Source: Deltaproteobacteria bacterium (lineage in GTDB: Bacteria; Desulfobacterota; WTBG01). Taken from it: 10,439 bases of DNA. Below are positions 1-6,466 of the stretch, one piece after another. Under the pieces are notes generated by a model that saw nothing but the letters and a program-made list of their open reading frames with translations, was not told the DNA's origin and did no database searches. The stretch is taken from NCBI GenBank assembly GCA_013139225.1, contig WTBG01000021.1, positions 1-10,439 of the forward strand. Reading direction: 5' to 3'. Position 1 is the stretch's first letter. Each line of letters starts with the position of its first letter. A program made the position numbers and the translations under genes.

Positions 1-309
1 AATTTGATCTTTACCAAAATAGCAATCGCAGTAGATGAAGATATGGACACTCATAATGCAGAAGATATCCTTTATTCTATCGGTGTAAGGATGAATCCTC
101 AAACTGATACAGTAAATATTGACAGGACCCTGGGGCTTCCTTATGATCTTTCACTCCCTGATCTTCCTGGTGCCCCACCTTTAAGGGTAGGAGGTAAATT
201 GGGTATTGATGCTACTAAAGCTCCTTTGTTGAAAAAAGAACTAAGAGCGAAATTCGAAAGAGTTAATCCTAAAGGATGGGGGAAAGTTTATCTAAAAGAT
301 TTTATATAA
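1..309 (+). CDS. UbiD-family (de)carboxylase, C-terminal fragment (5' end outside window)
   Basis: The reading frame is open from the first base and ends in TAA at 307-309, so only about the last 102 residues are visible. They match the C-terminal part of UbiD-type decarboxylases, which use prenylated FMN to add or remove CO2 on aromatic or alpha,beta-unsaturated acids. The signs are the segment VAVDEDMD, then the acidic stretch before 'SIGVRMNPQTDTV', and the closing 'GGKLGIDATKAP', comparable to 'SKMGLDAT' near the end of E. coli UbiD. The catalytic Arg-Glu-Glu region lies upstream and cannot be checked. A TTG at 4-6 could be read as a start, but homology continues to the window edge, so it is internal. 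The gene lies 122 nt upstream of the AOR gene on the same strand, which hints at a shared acid-metabolising pathway. The substrate and direction of reaction are unknown; phenylphosphate- or arylcarboxylase-like relatives are possible. Confidence 0.85.
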   Translation, partial: NLIFTKIAIAVDEDMDTHNAEDILYSIGVRMNPQTDTVNIDRTLGLPYDLSLPDLPGAPPLRVGGKLGIDATKAPLLKKELRAKFERVNPKGWGKVYLKDFI

Positions 310-335
310 TAATAATTTGTGGACATCTCTTGATG

Positions 336-394
336 TTGCTAAGTCCTTCGATACATAAATACAGTGGCGCATTTATTCACTCAGGACTTAGCAA
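336..394. repeat. Large imperfect palindrome between ubiD-like gene and AOR gene
   Basis: A perfect 12-bp inverted repeat (ttgctaagtcct at 336-347, aggacttagcaa at 383-394) encloses a second 6-bp inverted repeat (ataaat 355-360, atttat 371-376) with a 10-nt apical loop. The result is one long stem-loop or cruciform with a small internal bulge. No U-tract follows, so it is not a textbook terminator. It may be a mobile palindromic repeat, an RNA processing site or a regulatory leader for the AOR gene; the sequence does not decide between these. Confidence 0.7.
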
Positions 395-404
395 AAAATG
401 CTAA
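388..404 (+). promoter_or_regulatory. Small hairpin that competes with the palindrome, just upstream of the AOR ribosome binding site
   Basis: The bases ttagca (388-393) can pair with tgctaa (399-404) around an A5 loop. Positions 388-393 are also part of the right arm of the 12-bp palindrome at 336-394, so the two structures exclude each other in RNA. The small hairpin ends 14 nt before the G-rich ribosome binding site at 419-423. Mutually exclusive pairing is the formal layout of an attenuator or translational switch, but no ligand or leader peptide is evident. It could also be coincidental. Confidence 0.3.
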
Positions 405-418
405 CAATTTGACAAAAA

Positions 419-423
419 GGGGG
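419..423 (+). promoter_or_regulatory. Ribosome binding site that fixes the AOR start at 432
   Basis: The GGGGG run (with preceding A-tract) lies 8 nt before ATG 432, a normal spacing. It is only 2 nt before the alternative GTG at 426, which is too close. ATG 432 gives the N-terminus MYGWMGKILRIDL, which matches the usual start of AOR-family proteins. Confidence 0.65.
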
Positions 424-431
424 TAGTGCTA

Positions 432-2258
432 ATGTATGGCTGGATGGGTAAAATACTAAGAATTGATTTAACAGAGCACAGTTATGAAATAGAGGATTTG
501 GATGAGGATTTAGCAAAAGAATATATGGGGGGTCGTGGTTTAGCCACCAAGATTCTCTATGATGAGATTGATCCTGAAATTGATGCATTCGATCCTGACA
601 ACAAAATGATCTTTGCTACAGGTCCTCTTACGGGTACTGGCGCCATAGGGAGCAGCCGTTTTGTAGTTGTTACTAAATCTCCATTAGGTAATATAGGGAA
701 TGGCAATGCTGGAGGAGCTTTTGGTCCAGAAATTAAATTCGCCGGTTATGATGTTATCATCTTAGAAGGAAAATCTCCTGATCCTATATATTTATGGATT
801 GAAGATGATAAGATTGAGTTTAAACCCGCAGAAGATCTCTGGGGTAAAACCGCCCATGAAACAGAAGACCAGATCAAGTCTCAACTTGCTAAAGAATCCT
901 GGAAGAAGAGAGGAGTTCACGTTGCCTGCATAGGACCTGCCGGTGAAAATCTTGTCAAAGTTGCTGCAATTATTGTTGATAAACATAATGCAGCTGCAAG
1001 AGGGGGGATAGGAGCGGTAATGGGGTCCAAAAATCTGAAAGCTATTGCAATTCGTGGACATAAAAGCATCCCTATAGCTGATCCTAAAGCTTTTAAGGAA
1101 GTAGTAAGTACCCTTCTGGATAAGGTTAAGGACACACCATTTACCAAAAACTTTTTCGCAAATGGTTCATCAGGCATATTGCATATTTATAATGAAGTTG
1201 GAATGCTTGCGACCAGAAACTTCCAGACAGGTGTGTTTGAAAAAGCTGAAGATATAGATGCACATCTTATAACAGAAAAACACCTGGTCAGAAACAGAGC
1301 CTGTTTCTCTTGCCCCATGGCCTGTGGTGGAATGACTCATGTTAAAGATGGTCCCTTCGCAGGTAGAGCAGAAAGGCCCGATTTTGAAACAACATGGGTT
1401 TTTGGTGCAGACAGCGGTTGTAACAGCATAGAAGCCATACTGAAGGCAAACAACCTTTGCAATGACTTGGGAATGGATACTATTTCACTTGGCAGCACTA
1501 TCGCTGCTGCTATGGAGATGTTTGAAAAAGGATATATCACTGAAAAGGATGTGGGTTTTTCATTAAAATTTGGCGATGCGGAGGCTATGGTTAAATTAGT
1601 AGAGATGACAGCTTACCGAAAAGGATTTGGTGATGATGTTGCTGAGGGTGGATACCATCTGACCAATAAGTATGGACATCCTGAGCTCTTTATCGGTGTT
1701 AAAAAGCTGGAAAATCCTGCCTACGATCCCAGAGCTTGCCAGGGAATAGGCCTTAACCTTGCCACTGCAGCCAGAGGAGCATGCCACAATAAAGGTTATA
1801 CCATGATCTCAGAGATTCTTGGGGATGCCGTAAAAATTATTCCTAAGACTGATCCTTTTGCCACTGAGGGCAAAGCTCAACTTACCAAGGATCTTCAAGA
1901 TGACAGCTGCATATTTGACAATGCCGGCATCTGTCTTTTCCTTTTAGTTAACTTATGGACAAAAGAGATTCTGGAACAACTGGAACCAGCTACCGGAGCT
2001 GGCTATACCATGGAAAGCATGAAACTTGTTGGTGAACGCACATGGAACATTGAGAGATTATTCAATCAAAAAGCAGGTCTCACTGGAAAAGATGATACCC
2101 TCCCAAAGAGATTATTAGAGGAGCCTATGCCAGAAGGGCCTGCTAAAGGTCGTGTTTGCAAACTAGATGAGATGCTACCTGAATACTACAAACTGAGAGG
2201 TTGGGATGAAAACGGTGTTCCAACTGAAGAAAAGCTTAACGAATTAGGATTAGACTAA
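432..2258 (+). CDS. aor: Tungsten-dependent aldehyde:ferredoxin oxidoreductase (AOR family)
   Basis: This 608-residue protein oxidises aldehydes to carboxylic acids, or the reverse with low-potential electrons, at a tungsten-bispterin centre in the cytoplasm. Its length is that of the family (P. furiosus AOR is 605). The N-terminal part carries the family segments 'GGRGLATKILYDEI', 'GPLTGTGAIGSSRF' and 'ARGGIGAVMGSKNLKA'. The 4Fe-4S ligands are C291, C294, C298 and a distant C501. The pterin motif DLGMD lies at 345-349. E319 in 'DFETTW' and H452 in 'RGACHN' fall where P. furiosus AOR has its active-site E313 and H448. As I recall, BamB of class II benzoyl-CoA reductase has a Cys ligand to tungsten at the Glu position, so the visible residues favour an aldehyde enzyme over BamB. 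The C-terminal 'YYKLRGWDENGVPT' is common to both groups. The following ferredoxin and Hdr/Flox genes probably carry its electrons. The aldehyde substrate is unknown. Confidence 0.95.
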   Translation: MYGWMGKILRIDLTEHSYEIEDLDEDLAKEYMGGRGLATKILYDEIDPEIDAFDPDNKMIFATGPLTGTGAIGSSRFVVVTKSPLGNIGNGNAGGAFGPEIKFAGYDVIILEGKSPDPIYLWIEDDKIEFKPAEDLWGKTAHETEDQIKSQLAKESWKKRGVHVACIGPAGENLVKVAAIIVDKHNAAARGGIGAVMGSKNLKAIAIRGHKSIPIADPKAFKEVVSTLLDKVKDTPFTKNFFANGSSGILHIYNEVGMLATRNFQTGVFEKAEDIDAHLITEKHLVRNRACFSCPMACGGMTHVKDGPFAGRAERPDFETTWVFGADSGCNSIEAILKANNLCNDLGMDTISLGSTIAAAMEMFEKGYITEKDVGFSLKFGDAEAMVKLVEMTAYRKGFGDDVAEGGYHLTNKYGHPELFIGVKKLENPAYDPRACQGIGLNLATAARGACHNKGYTMISEILGDAVKIIPKTDPFATEGKAQLTKDLQDDSCIFDNAGICLFLLVNLWTKEILEQLEPATGAGYTMESMKLVGERTWNIERLFNQKAGLTGKDDTLPKRLLEEPMPEGPAKGRVCKLDEMLPEYYKLRGWDENGVPTEEKLNELGLD

Positions 2259-2262
2259 AATA

Positions 2263-2299
2263 TCAACCACAGACACAGAGGAAAAAACAGCCACTCTGT
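2263..2299. repeat. Short ACCACAGA-type repeat fragment with hairpin
   Basis: In the 73-nt gap after the AOR gene, 'aaccacagacacagagg' resembles one arm of the GAG/CGC-rich palindrome found again at 7458-7534. Within it acagag (2275-2280) can pair with ctctgt (2294-2299) across a 13-nt loop. It looks like a decayed half-copy of a dispersed repeat rather than a terminator, because no T-tract follows. Confidence 0.35.
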
Positions 2300-2331
2300 A
2301 CGAAGTTCTTACAATAATTAAGGAGGAGTTT

Positions 2332-2739
2332 ATGAAAGAGATCAGGATAGATTTTGAAAAGTGTACCGGGTGCCGACACTGCGAAACTGTTTGTTCACTC
2401 CAACACTTCGAAGACAAAATTAATCCTGCCCTCTCCAGAATAAGAATCTATGTGGATATGGAAAATGATATGCACATACCTATTCTGGCAGGGCCATATA
2501 CAGATGCAAAGTGTACTTCCCGTTACGCCACTGTAATAGGTGGGAAAGAATATGGGAAATGCATTCTTTGCCGTGCTGCTTGTCCAGAGAGAGATATTTT
2601 CTTCGAGCCCGGCACCGAAGTTCCCCTAAAGTGTGATCTTTGTGGCGAACCTCCTGACCCGGCATGCGTTAAATGGTGCACAAGCGGTGCTTTGACTTTC
2701 GAGGAAGTGGACGAAGAAAAAGAAGAAGAAACTGCCTGA
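2332..2739 (+). CDS. Small polyferredoxin, electron-transfer subunit for AOR (AorA/HycB/BamC-like)
   Basis: A 135-residue cytoplasmic protein with twelve cysteines, enough for three 4Fe-4S clusters: C11, C14, C17 and C21; a lone C61 with C77, C80 and C84 followed by Pro; and C101, C104, C112 and C116. The arrangement is that of the HycB/CooF/DMSO-reductase-B ferredoxins, whose usual complement is four clusters in a longer chain, so this is a shortened member. Related small ferredoxins sit next to tungsten enzymes as AorA (aldehyde oxidation) and BamC (benzoyl-CoA reduction). That supports a role in passing electrons between the AOR and the Hdr proteins encoded downstream. A strong AGGAGG site at 2321-2326 precedes the ATG. 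The C-terminus is a very acidic tail (residues 123-134). The family is clear; the partner assignment rests on gene order. Confidence 0.85.
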   Translation: MKEIRIDFEKCTGCRHCETVCSLQHFEDKINPALSRIRIYVDMENDMHIPILAGPYTDAKCTSRYATVIGGKEYGKCILCRAACPERDIFFEPGTEVPLKCDLCGEPPDPACVKWCTSGALTFEEVDEEKEEETA

Positions 2740-2753
2740 AGCCCACCAAATTA

Positions 2754-2771
2754 GCTTAAGGTCTTTTAAGC
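2754..2771 (+). other. Small stem-loop after the ferredoxin gene
   Basis: Fifteen nt after the stop codon, gcttaa (2754-2759) pairs perfectly with ttaagc (2766-2771), extendable by one G-T pair to a 4-nt loop. The T-run that an intrinsic terminator would need is missing, so this may be an RNA-stability hairpin or chance. Confidence 0.25.
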
Positions 2772-2817
2772 AATTGGACTTCTTCAGCACAGTTTGAAGA
2801 TTTAATATATGTTACAG

Positions 2818-2861
2818 GTTTCAAGTTACGTGTAATAAAACATATTCTCGTAACTCGAAAC
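2818..2861. repeat. Inverted repeat in the 192-nt gap before the HdrCB gene
   Basis: Arms gtttcaagttacg (2818-2830) and cgtaactcgaaac (2849-2861) are complementary at 12 of 13 positions around an 18-nt AT-rich loop. Degenerate palindromes of this 'GTTTC.AGTTACG' kind occur dispersed in anaerobe genomes to my knowledge, so a small mobile or REP-type repeat is likelier than a gene-specific regulatory site. The rest of the gap (2740-2931) is AT-rich and shows no plausible small gene or tRNA. Confidence 0.55.
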
Positions 2862-2931
2862 TTTTACATTATCCTATAACCGTCGCAAATCTAACAACTA
2901 TTTAAACACATTTTAGAATTTAGTTGAAAAT

Positions 2932-4065
2932 ATGTCCGAAGAAGCAGAACGACTAGCATATATCTTGCGAGATCCTTTATTTCCCTGCATTCAATGTGGC
3001 AAATGCACAGGAAGTTGCCCCATCTCAGTTATATCTCCCCATTTTAATATCAGAAAGCTCCTTTATGAGATTCTAAATTCTGAAGGGGAAGATATTGCCC
3101 AAAAAAAAGAGATGCTATGGGACTGTTCTACCTGCACCACATGTGTGGTGCGCTGCCCTAAAGAAGTAGATCCTGCTGATCTTATTATCAGTATGCGCAG
3201 TGTTCTGGTAGAAGATGGTCAAGTGCCCCCTAAAATAAGAGATGTTTTAAAAAGCATTTCTATTCGTGGAAATCCATGGAACATTGGACAGGAAAAGAGA
3301 TCGGAGTGGGCAGAAGGACTGGAGATTAAAAGTATAGCAGATGCAGAAATCCTCTACTATGTGGGTTGCACAGTAGCTTTTGATCCCAGGCTACAAAAGA
3401 TAGCCAAAGCATTAGCGAAAACGCTTGCTAAAGCAGGAATTAACTTTGGCACCCTGGGCAACGATGAGGTATGTTGTGGCAATGAGATACGCCGCATGGG
3501 AGACATCTGGTCTTTCGACGCACTAAAAGAGATGAACATCGAGATGTTTAAGCAATTCCCCATAAAGCAGATTATAACTTCTTCACCTCACTGTTACAAT
3601 ACATTCAAAAATGAGTATACCGAGCTCGGCATAGAGGTAAAACACTATACACAGATTATTCCCGATCTTATAAAGAAGAAAAAACTTTCCTTCTCAAAGA
3701 AATTTGAAAAGACCGTCACCTATCATGACCCCTGTTTTTTAGGAAGACAGAATCAAATCTTTGATGAGCCAAGGGATATTCTCAAAAGTATCCCTTCCTT
3801 AAATTTTGTTGAAATGGACAGGACGAGAGAAAGGGCACTTTGCTGTGAAGGTGGCGGAGGAAGGATGTGGATCGAGGCTTATGAAACAATGGAACGTACT
3901 GCCACAATTAGAGTTAAAGAGGCTTTGGATTGTGGAGCAGAAATTCTGGCAACTGCATGTCCTTTTTGCCTTTTAACTCTCGAGGATGCGGTTAAAAGCG
4001 GCGAGCTGGAAGATAAAATTCAAATCCTCGACATTGTAGAAATAGTGTCACAGGTAATCGACTAG
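2932..4065 (+). CDS. HdrC-HdrB fusion (HdrD-like) iron-sulfur protein with two CCG domains
   Basis: This 377-residue protein combines a ferredoxin part and a heterodisulfide-reductase catalytic part. Residues 19-29 (C19, C22, C25, C29) and 65-75 (C65, C68, C71, C75) bind two 4Fe-4S clusters as in HdrC. The first CCG domain has C146, C181-C182 and C221; the second has C268, C304-C305 (in 'CCEGGGG'), C343 and C346. These domains form non-cubane clusters in HdrB. In the first, the CxxC pair reads S218-P-H-C221, so one expected ligand is Ser. The same architecture is seen in HdrD and BamD. No transmembrane segment is seen, so it is probably a soluble partner of the HdrA encoded 9 nt downstream. 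The ATG at 2932 has no clear Shine-Dalgarno sequence, yet it places the first cluster at the usual distance from the N-terminus. Its true disulfide, DsrC or other acceptor is unknown. Confidence 0.9.
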   Translation: MSEEAERLAYILRDPLFPCIQCGKCTGSCPISVISPHFNIRKLLYEILNSEGEDIAQKKEMLWDCSTCTTCVVRCPKEVDPADLIISMRSVLVEDGQVPPKIRDVLKSISIRGNPWNIGQEKRSEWAEGLEIKSIADAEILYYVGCTVAFDPRLQKIAKALAKTLAKAGINFGTLGNDEVCCGNEIRRMGDIWSFDALKEMNIEMFKQFPIKQIITSSPHCYNTFKNEYTELGIEVKHYTQIIPDLIKKKKLSFSKKFEKTVTYHDPCFLGRQNQIFDEPRDILKSIPSLNFVEMDRTRERALCCEGGGGRMWIEAYETMERTATIRVKEALDCGAEILATACPFCLLTLEDAVKSGELEDKIQILDIVEIVSQVID

Positions 4066-4074
4066 GAACAATCA

Positions 4075-6051
4075 ATGAGCAAAACAAGAGTTGGCGTATA
4101 TATCTGCCATTGTGGTGTAAATATTAAATCCACAGTTGACGTTACTAAACTCACCGAGTTTGCATCAAAACTGCCTCATGTTTCAGTTGCTAAAGACTAT
4201 ATCTATCTCTGCTCTGATCCAGGGCAAGAACTGATCAAGAATGATATCAACGAGTTTAATCTTAATCGCATTGTAGTAGCTGCCTGCTCACCACGTATGC
4301 ATGAGCCTACCTTTCGAAAGGCATTAAGGAGTGCTGGAATTAACCCTTACTGCCTTGAGATAGCCAATATACGCGAGCACTGCAGCTGGGTCCACGAGGA
4401 TATTGAAAAGGCTACTAAAAAAGCAGAAAGCATCCTGGCAGCTACTGTAGCCAAAGCCAGTCTGCTTGAACCTTTAGAGGAAAAAGAAGTTGATGTAATA
4501 CCTACCGCACTGGTTTTAGGTGGTGGGATTGCAGGTATTCAAGCTGCTCTGGACATTGCCGATACCGGATTCAAAGTATATCTGGTTGAAAAAGACCCAA
4601 GTATCGGTGGTCACATGATGCAGCTTGACAAAACTTTTCCCACACTGGATTGCTCAGCCTGTATCCTAACGCCCAAGATGTCTGATGTTGGCAACCATCC
4701 TAACATAGAACTTCTCACCTACTCTGAAATCACCAATGTAGGGGGGTATGTAGGTAACTTTAAGGTTACTATTAAGAAGAAACCTAGATACATAATTGAA
4801 GACAAATGCAATGGTTGTGGTAATTGCATCTCATACTGCCCTATTGAAATGCCCGATCCTTTTAACCTGAATCTTTCAAAAACCAAGTGTCTCTACATAC
4901 CTTTTCCTCAGGCAGTGCCAGCCTGTTTTGTAATTGATCCTGATTACTGCCGCTACACTTTAAACAGAGAATGTAAGCAATGTGAGCCTGTTTGCAAAGA
5001 ATTGGGTGCCATAGACCTCAAACAAAAAGAACAATTTATAGAGGTCGATGTTGGAACTATCATCGTAGCTACCGGATTTGACACCTTTGATCCAACCCTG
5101 AAACCTGAACTGGGATATGGTTTGTATCCCAATGTCATCACAGGTTTAGAATTTGAGAGGTTATCCTCTGCTTCCGGTCCCACTACAGGGGACGTTATGA
5201 TAAATGGGAAAAAACCGAAAAATGTGGTCTTTATCCACTGTGTTGGCTCGAGAGATAAAACTGTTGGCAACGAATACTGCTCCAGAGTCTGCTGCATGTA
5301 CACAGCAAAACAGGCTCACCTGATAAAGGATAAGATACCGGATGCTAAAGTAACCGTATTTTATATTGATGTGAGGGCATTCGGCAAAGGTTTCGAAGAG
5401 TTCTATGATCGTGTAAAACAGGAAGGTATTATCTACAGACGTGGAAACGTCGCGGAAGTTTATAAAAGAGGGGAGAAACTTGTAGTTAAAGCAGAAGACA
5501 CGCTGCTGGGTCAGCTTGTTGAAGTAGAAACAGATCTGGTTGTTTTAGCAGTGGGGATGGTTCCAAGAGCTGACAGTAACACAGTCAATAATCTATTAAA
5601 ATTATCACAGTCTTCAGACAAATTCTTACTGGAAGCTCATCCAAAGTTGCGTCCTGTTGATACTGCCAGTGACGGAATCTTTCTCGCTGGCTGCTGTCAA
5701 GGCCCCAAGGATATTCCTGATACTGTTGCCCAGGCAAGTGCTGCAGCGTCAAAAGCATGCATTCCACTATCTCAGGGTAAGGTTAGAACTGAAGCTCAGG
5801 TAGCTCAGGTCAATGACCTTCTCTGTCGTGGATGTGGATTCTGTGTTGAGGTCTGTCCCTACGACGCCATTGAACTGAAACCCACTGTAATTGCCGGGGA
5901 AACTGTAGATGTAGCCTCAGTCAATGAGGTGCTCTGTAAGGGCTGTGGGGCATGTGTTGCGGCTTGCTTATCTGGTGCTATACAACAGAAATCTTTTACT
6001 GATGAACAGCTCCTCTCTATGATAGCATCTTTAGGAGAGTCTTATGAGTGA
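4075..6051 (+). CDS. hdrA: HdrA-type FAD iron-sulfur subunit, candidate electron-bifurcating centre
   Basis: A full-length HdrA homologue (658 residues; methanogen HdrA is about 650). Order of domains: an N-terminal iron-sulfur domain with C11, C13, C46, C71 and the 'ACSPRMHEPTF' segment; an FAD-binding Rossmann motif GGGIAG at 149-154; the HdrA signature 'TLDCSACILTPKM' (C193, C196); an inserted ferredoxin domain with C245, C248, C251, C255 and a second group C292, C300, C303, C307; a second flavin-binding segment ending in 'GIFLAGCCQGPKDIPDT' (535-550); and two C-terminal 4Fe-4S motifs (C584-C594 and C621-C631). HdrA holds the flavin that splits electron pairs between a high- and a low-potential acceptor. 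It is shorter than BamE as I recall it, which carries additional domains. The gene follows the HdrCB fusion by 9 nt and overlaps the next gene by 8 nt, which implies translational coupling and a shared complex. Bifurcation itself is inferred from the family. Confidence 0.95.
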   Translation: MSKTRVGVYICHCGVNIKSTVDVTKLTEFASKLPHVSVAKDYIYLCSDPGQELIKNDINEFNLNRIVVAACSPRMHEPTFRKALRSAGINPYCLEIANIREHCSWVHEDIEKATKKAESILAATVAKASLLEPLEEKEVDVIPTALVLGGGIAGIQAALDIADTGFKVYLVEKDPSIGGHMMQLDKTFPTLDCSACILTPKMSDVGNHPNIELLTYSEITNVGGYVGNFKVTIKKKPRYIIEDKCNGCGNCISYCPIEMPDPFNLNLSKTKCLYIPFPQAVPACFVIDPDYCRYTLNRECKQCEPVCKELGAIDLKQKEQFIEVDVGTIIVATGFDTFDPTLKPELGYGLYPNVITGLEFERLSSASGPTTGDVMINGKKPKNVVFIHCVGSRDKTVGNEYCSRVCCMYTAKQAHLIKDKIPDAKVTVFYIDVRAFGKGFEEFYDRVKQEGIIYRRGNVAEVYKRGEKLVVKAEDTLLGQLVEVETDLVVLAVGMVPRADSNTVNNLLKLSQSSDKFLLEAHPKLRPVDTASDGIFLAGCCQGPKDIPDTVAQASAAASKACIPLSQGKVRTEAQVAQVNDLLCRGCGFCVEVCPYDAIELKPTVIAGETVDVASVNEVLCKGCGACVAACLSGAIQQKSFTDEQLLSMIASLGESYE

Positions 6052-6466
6052 ATTTGAACCTAACATCGTAGCCTTTTTGTGCAACTGGTGTTCTTACGCT
6101 GGAGCGGACCTTACCGGCACTACCCGTACGCACTATCCTCCCACTGTTAAAGTGATTCGAGTCATGTGTACAGGAAGAGTAAATCCTCTCTTTGTTCTTC
6201 AGGCTCTGAGGCAGGGTGCTGATGGTGTACTTATCTCGGGCTGTCATCCCGGTGAGTGTCACTACCTTAAGGGCAATTTCCTTGCACGAAGGAGATTTCT
6301 TCTCATGAAAAACCTACTTGAATATATTGGCATAAATCCTTCAAGAATAAGAATGAGCTGGGTGTCGGCTTCTGAAGGAAAAAAGTTTGCAGACGTCATT
6401 ACTGAAGTAACAGAAGACATTAAAAAGCTGGGTCCCTTAAAATCTTTTAAAAGAGAAATTCTATGA
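6044..6466 (+). CDS. mvhD: MvhD/FloxD-like 2Fe-2S adaptor subunit
   Basis: A 140-residue member of the MvhD/FrhD delta-subunit family, which joins an electron-input module to HdrA through a 2Fe-2S cluster. The family pattern is complete: C13-N-W-C16, 'MCTGRV' with C42, and 'GCHPGECHY' with C67 and C72. The start at 6044 is inside the 3' end of hdrA, with AGGAG at 6033-6037, and the stop overlaps the next start by four bases. In methanogens this subunit links to a hydrogenase, but no hydrogenase is encoded here. Since genes for a flavin NAD(P)H reductase follow, it more probably acts like FloxD of the HdrABC-Flox system or BamF of the benzoyl-CoA reductase system. Confidence 0.92.
   Translation: MSEFEPNIVAFLCNWCSYAGADLTGTTRTHYPPTVKVIRVMCTGRVNPLFVLQALRQGADGVLISGCHPGECHYLKGNFLARRRFLLMKNLLEYIGINPSRIRMSWVSASEGKKFADVITEVTEDIKKLGPLKSFKREIL

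Noticed and set aside
409..414. TTGACA as a -35 box for the AOR gene
   Set aside because: It abuts the ribosome binding site, and a -10 box at 17 nt would fall at the start codon, so transcripts would begin inside the gene.
426..428. GTG as the start of the AOR gene
   Set aside because: It lies only 2 nt from the ribosome binding site; ATG 432 has proper spacing and the family-typical N-terminus.
432..2258. BamB (class II benzoyl-CoA reductase active-site subunit)
   Set aside because: The neighbourhood is Bam-like, but E319, H452, cluster spacing and length match aldehyde oxidoreductase; the Cys tungsten ligand remembered for BamB is not at that position.
2754..2771. Intrinsic terminator after the ferredoxin gene
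   Set aside because: The stem is short and AT-rich and no T-run follows.
4953..5303. Reverse-strand frame inside hdrA (and similar antisense frames under other genes)
   Set aside because: They lie opposite strongly conserved genes, have no recognisable motifs or ribosome binding sites, and are explained as shadows of the true coding strand.
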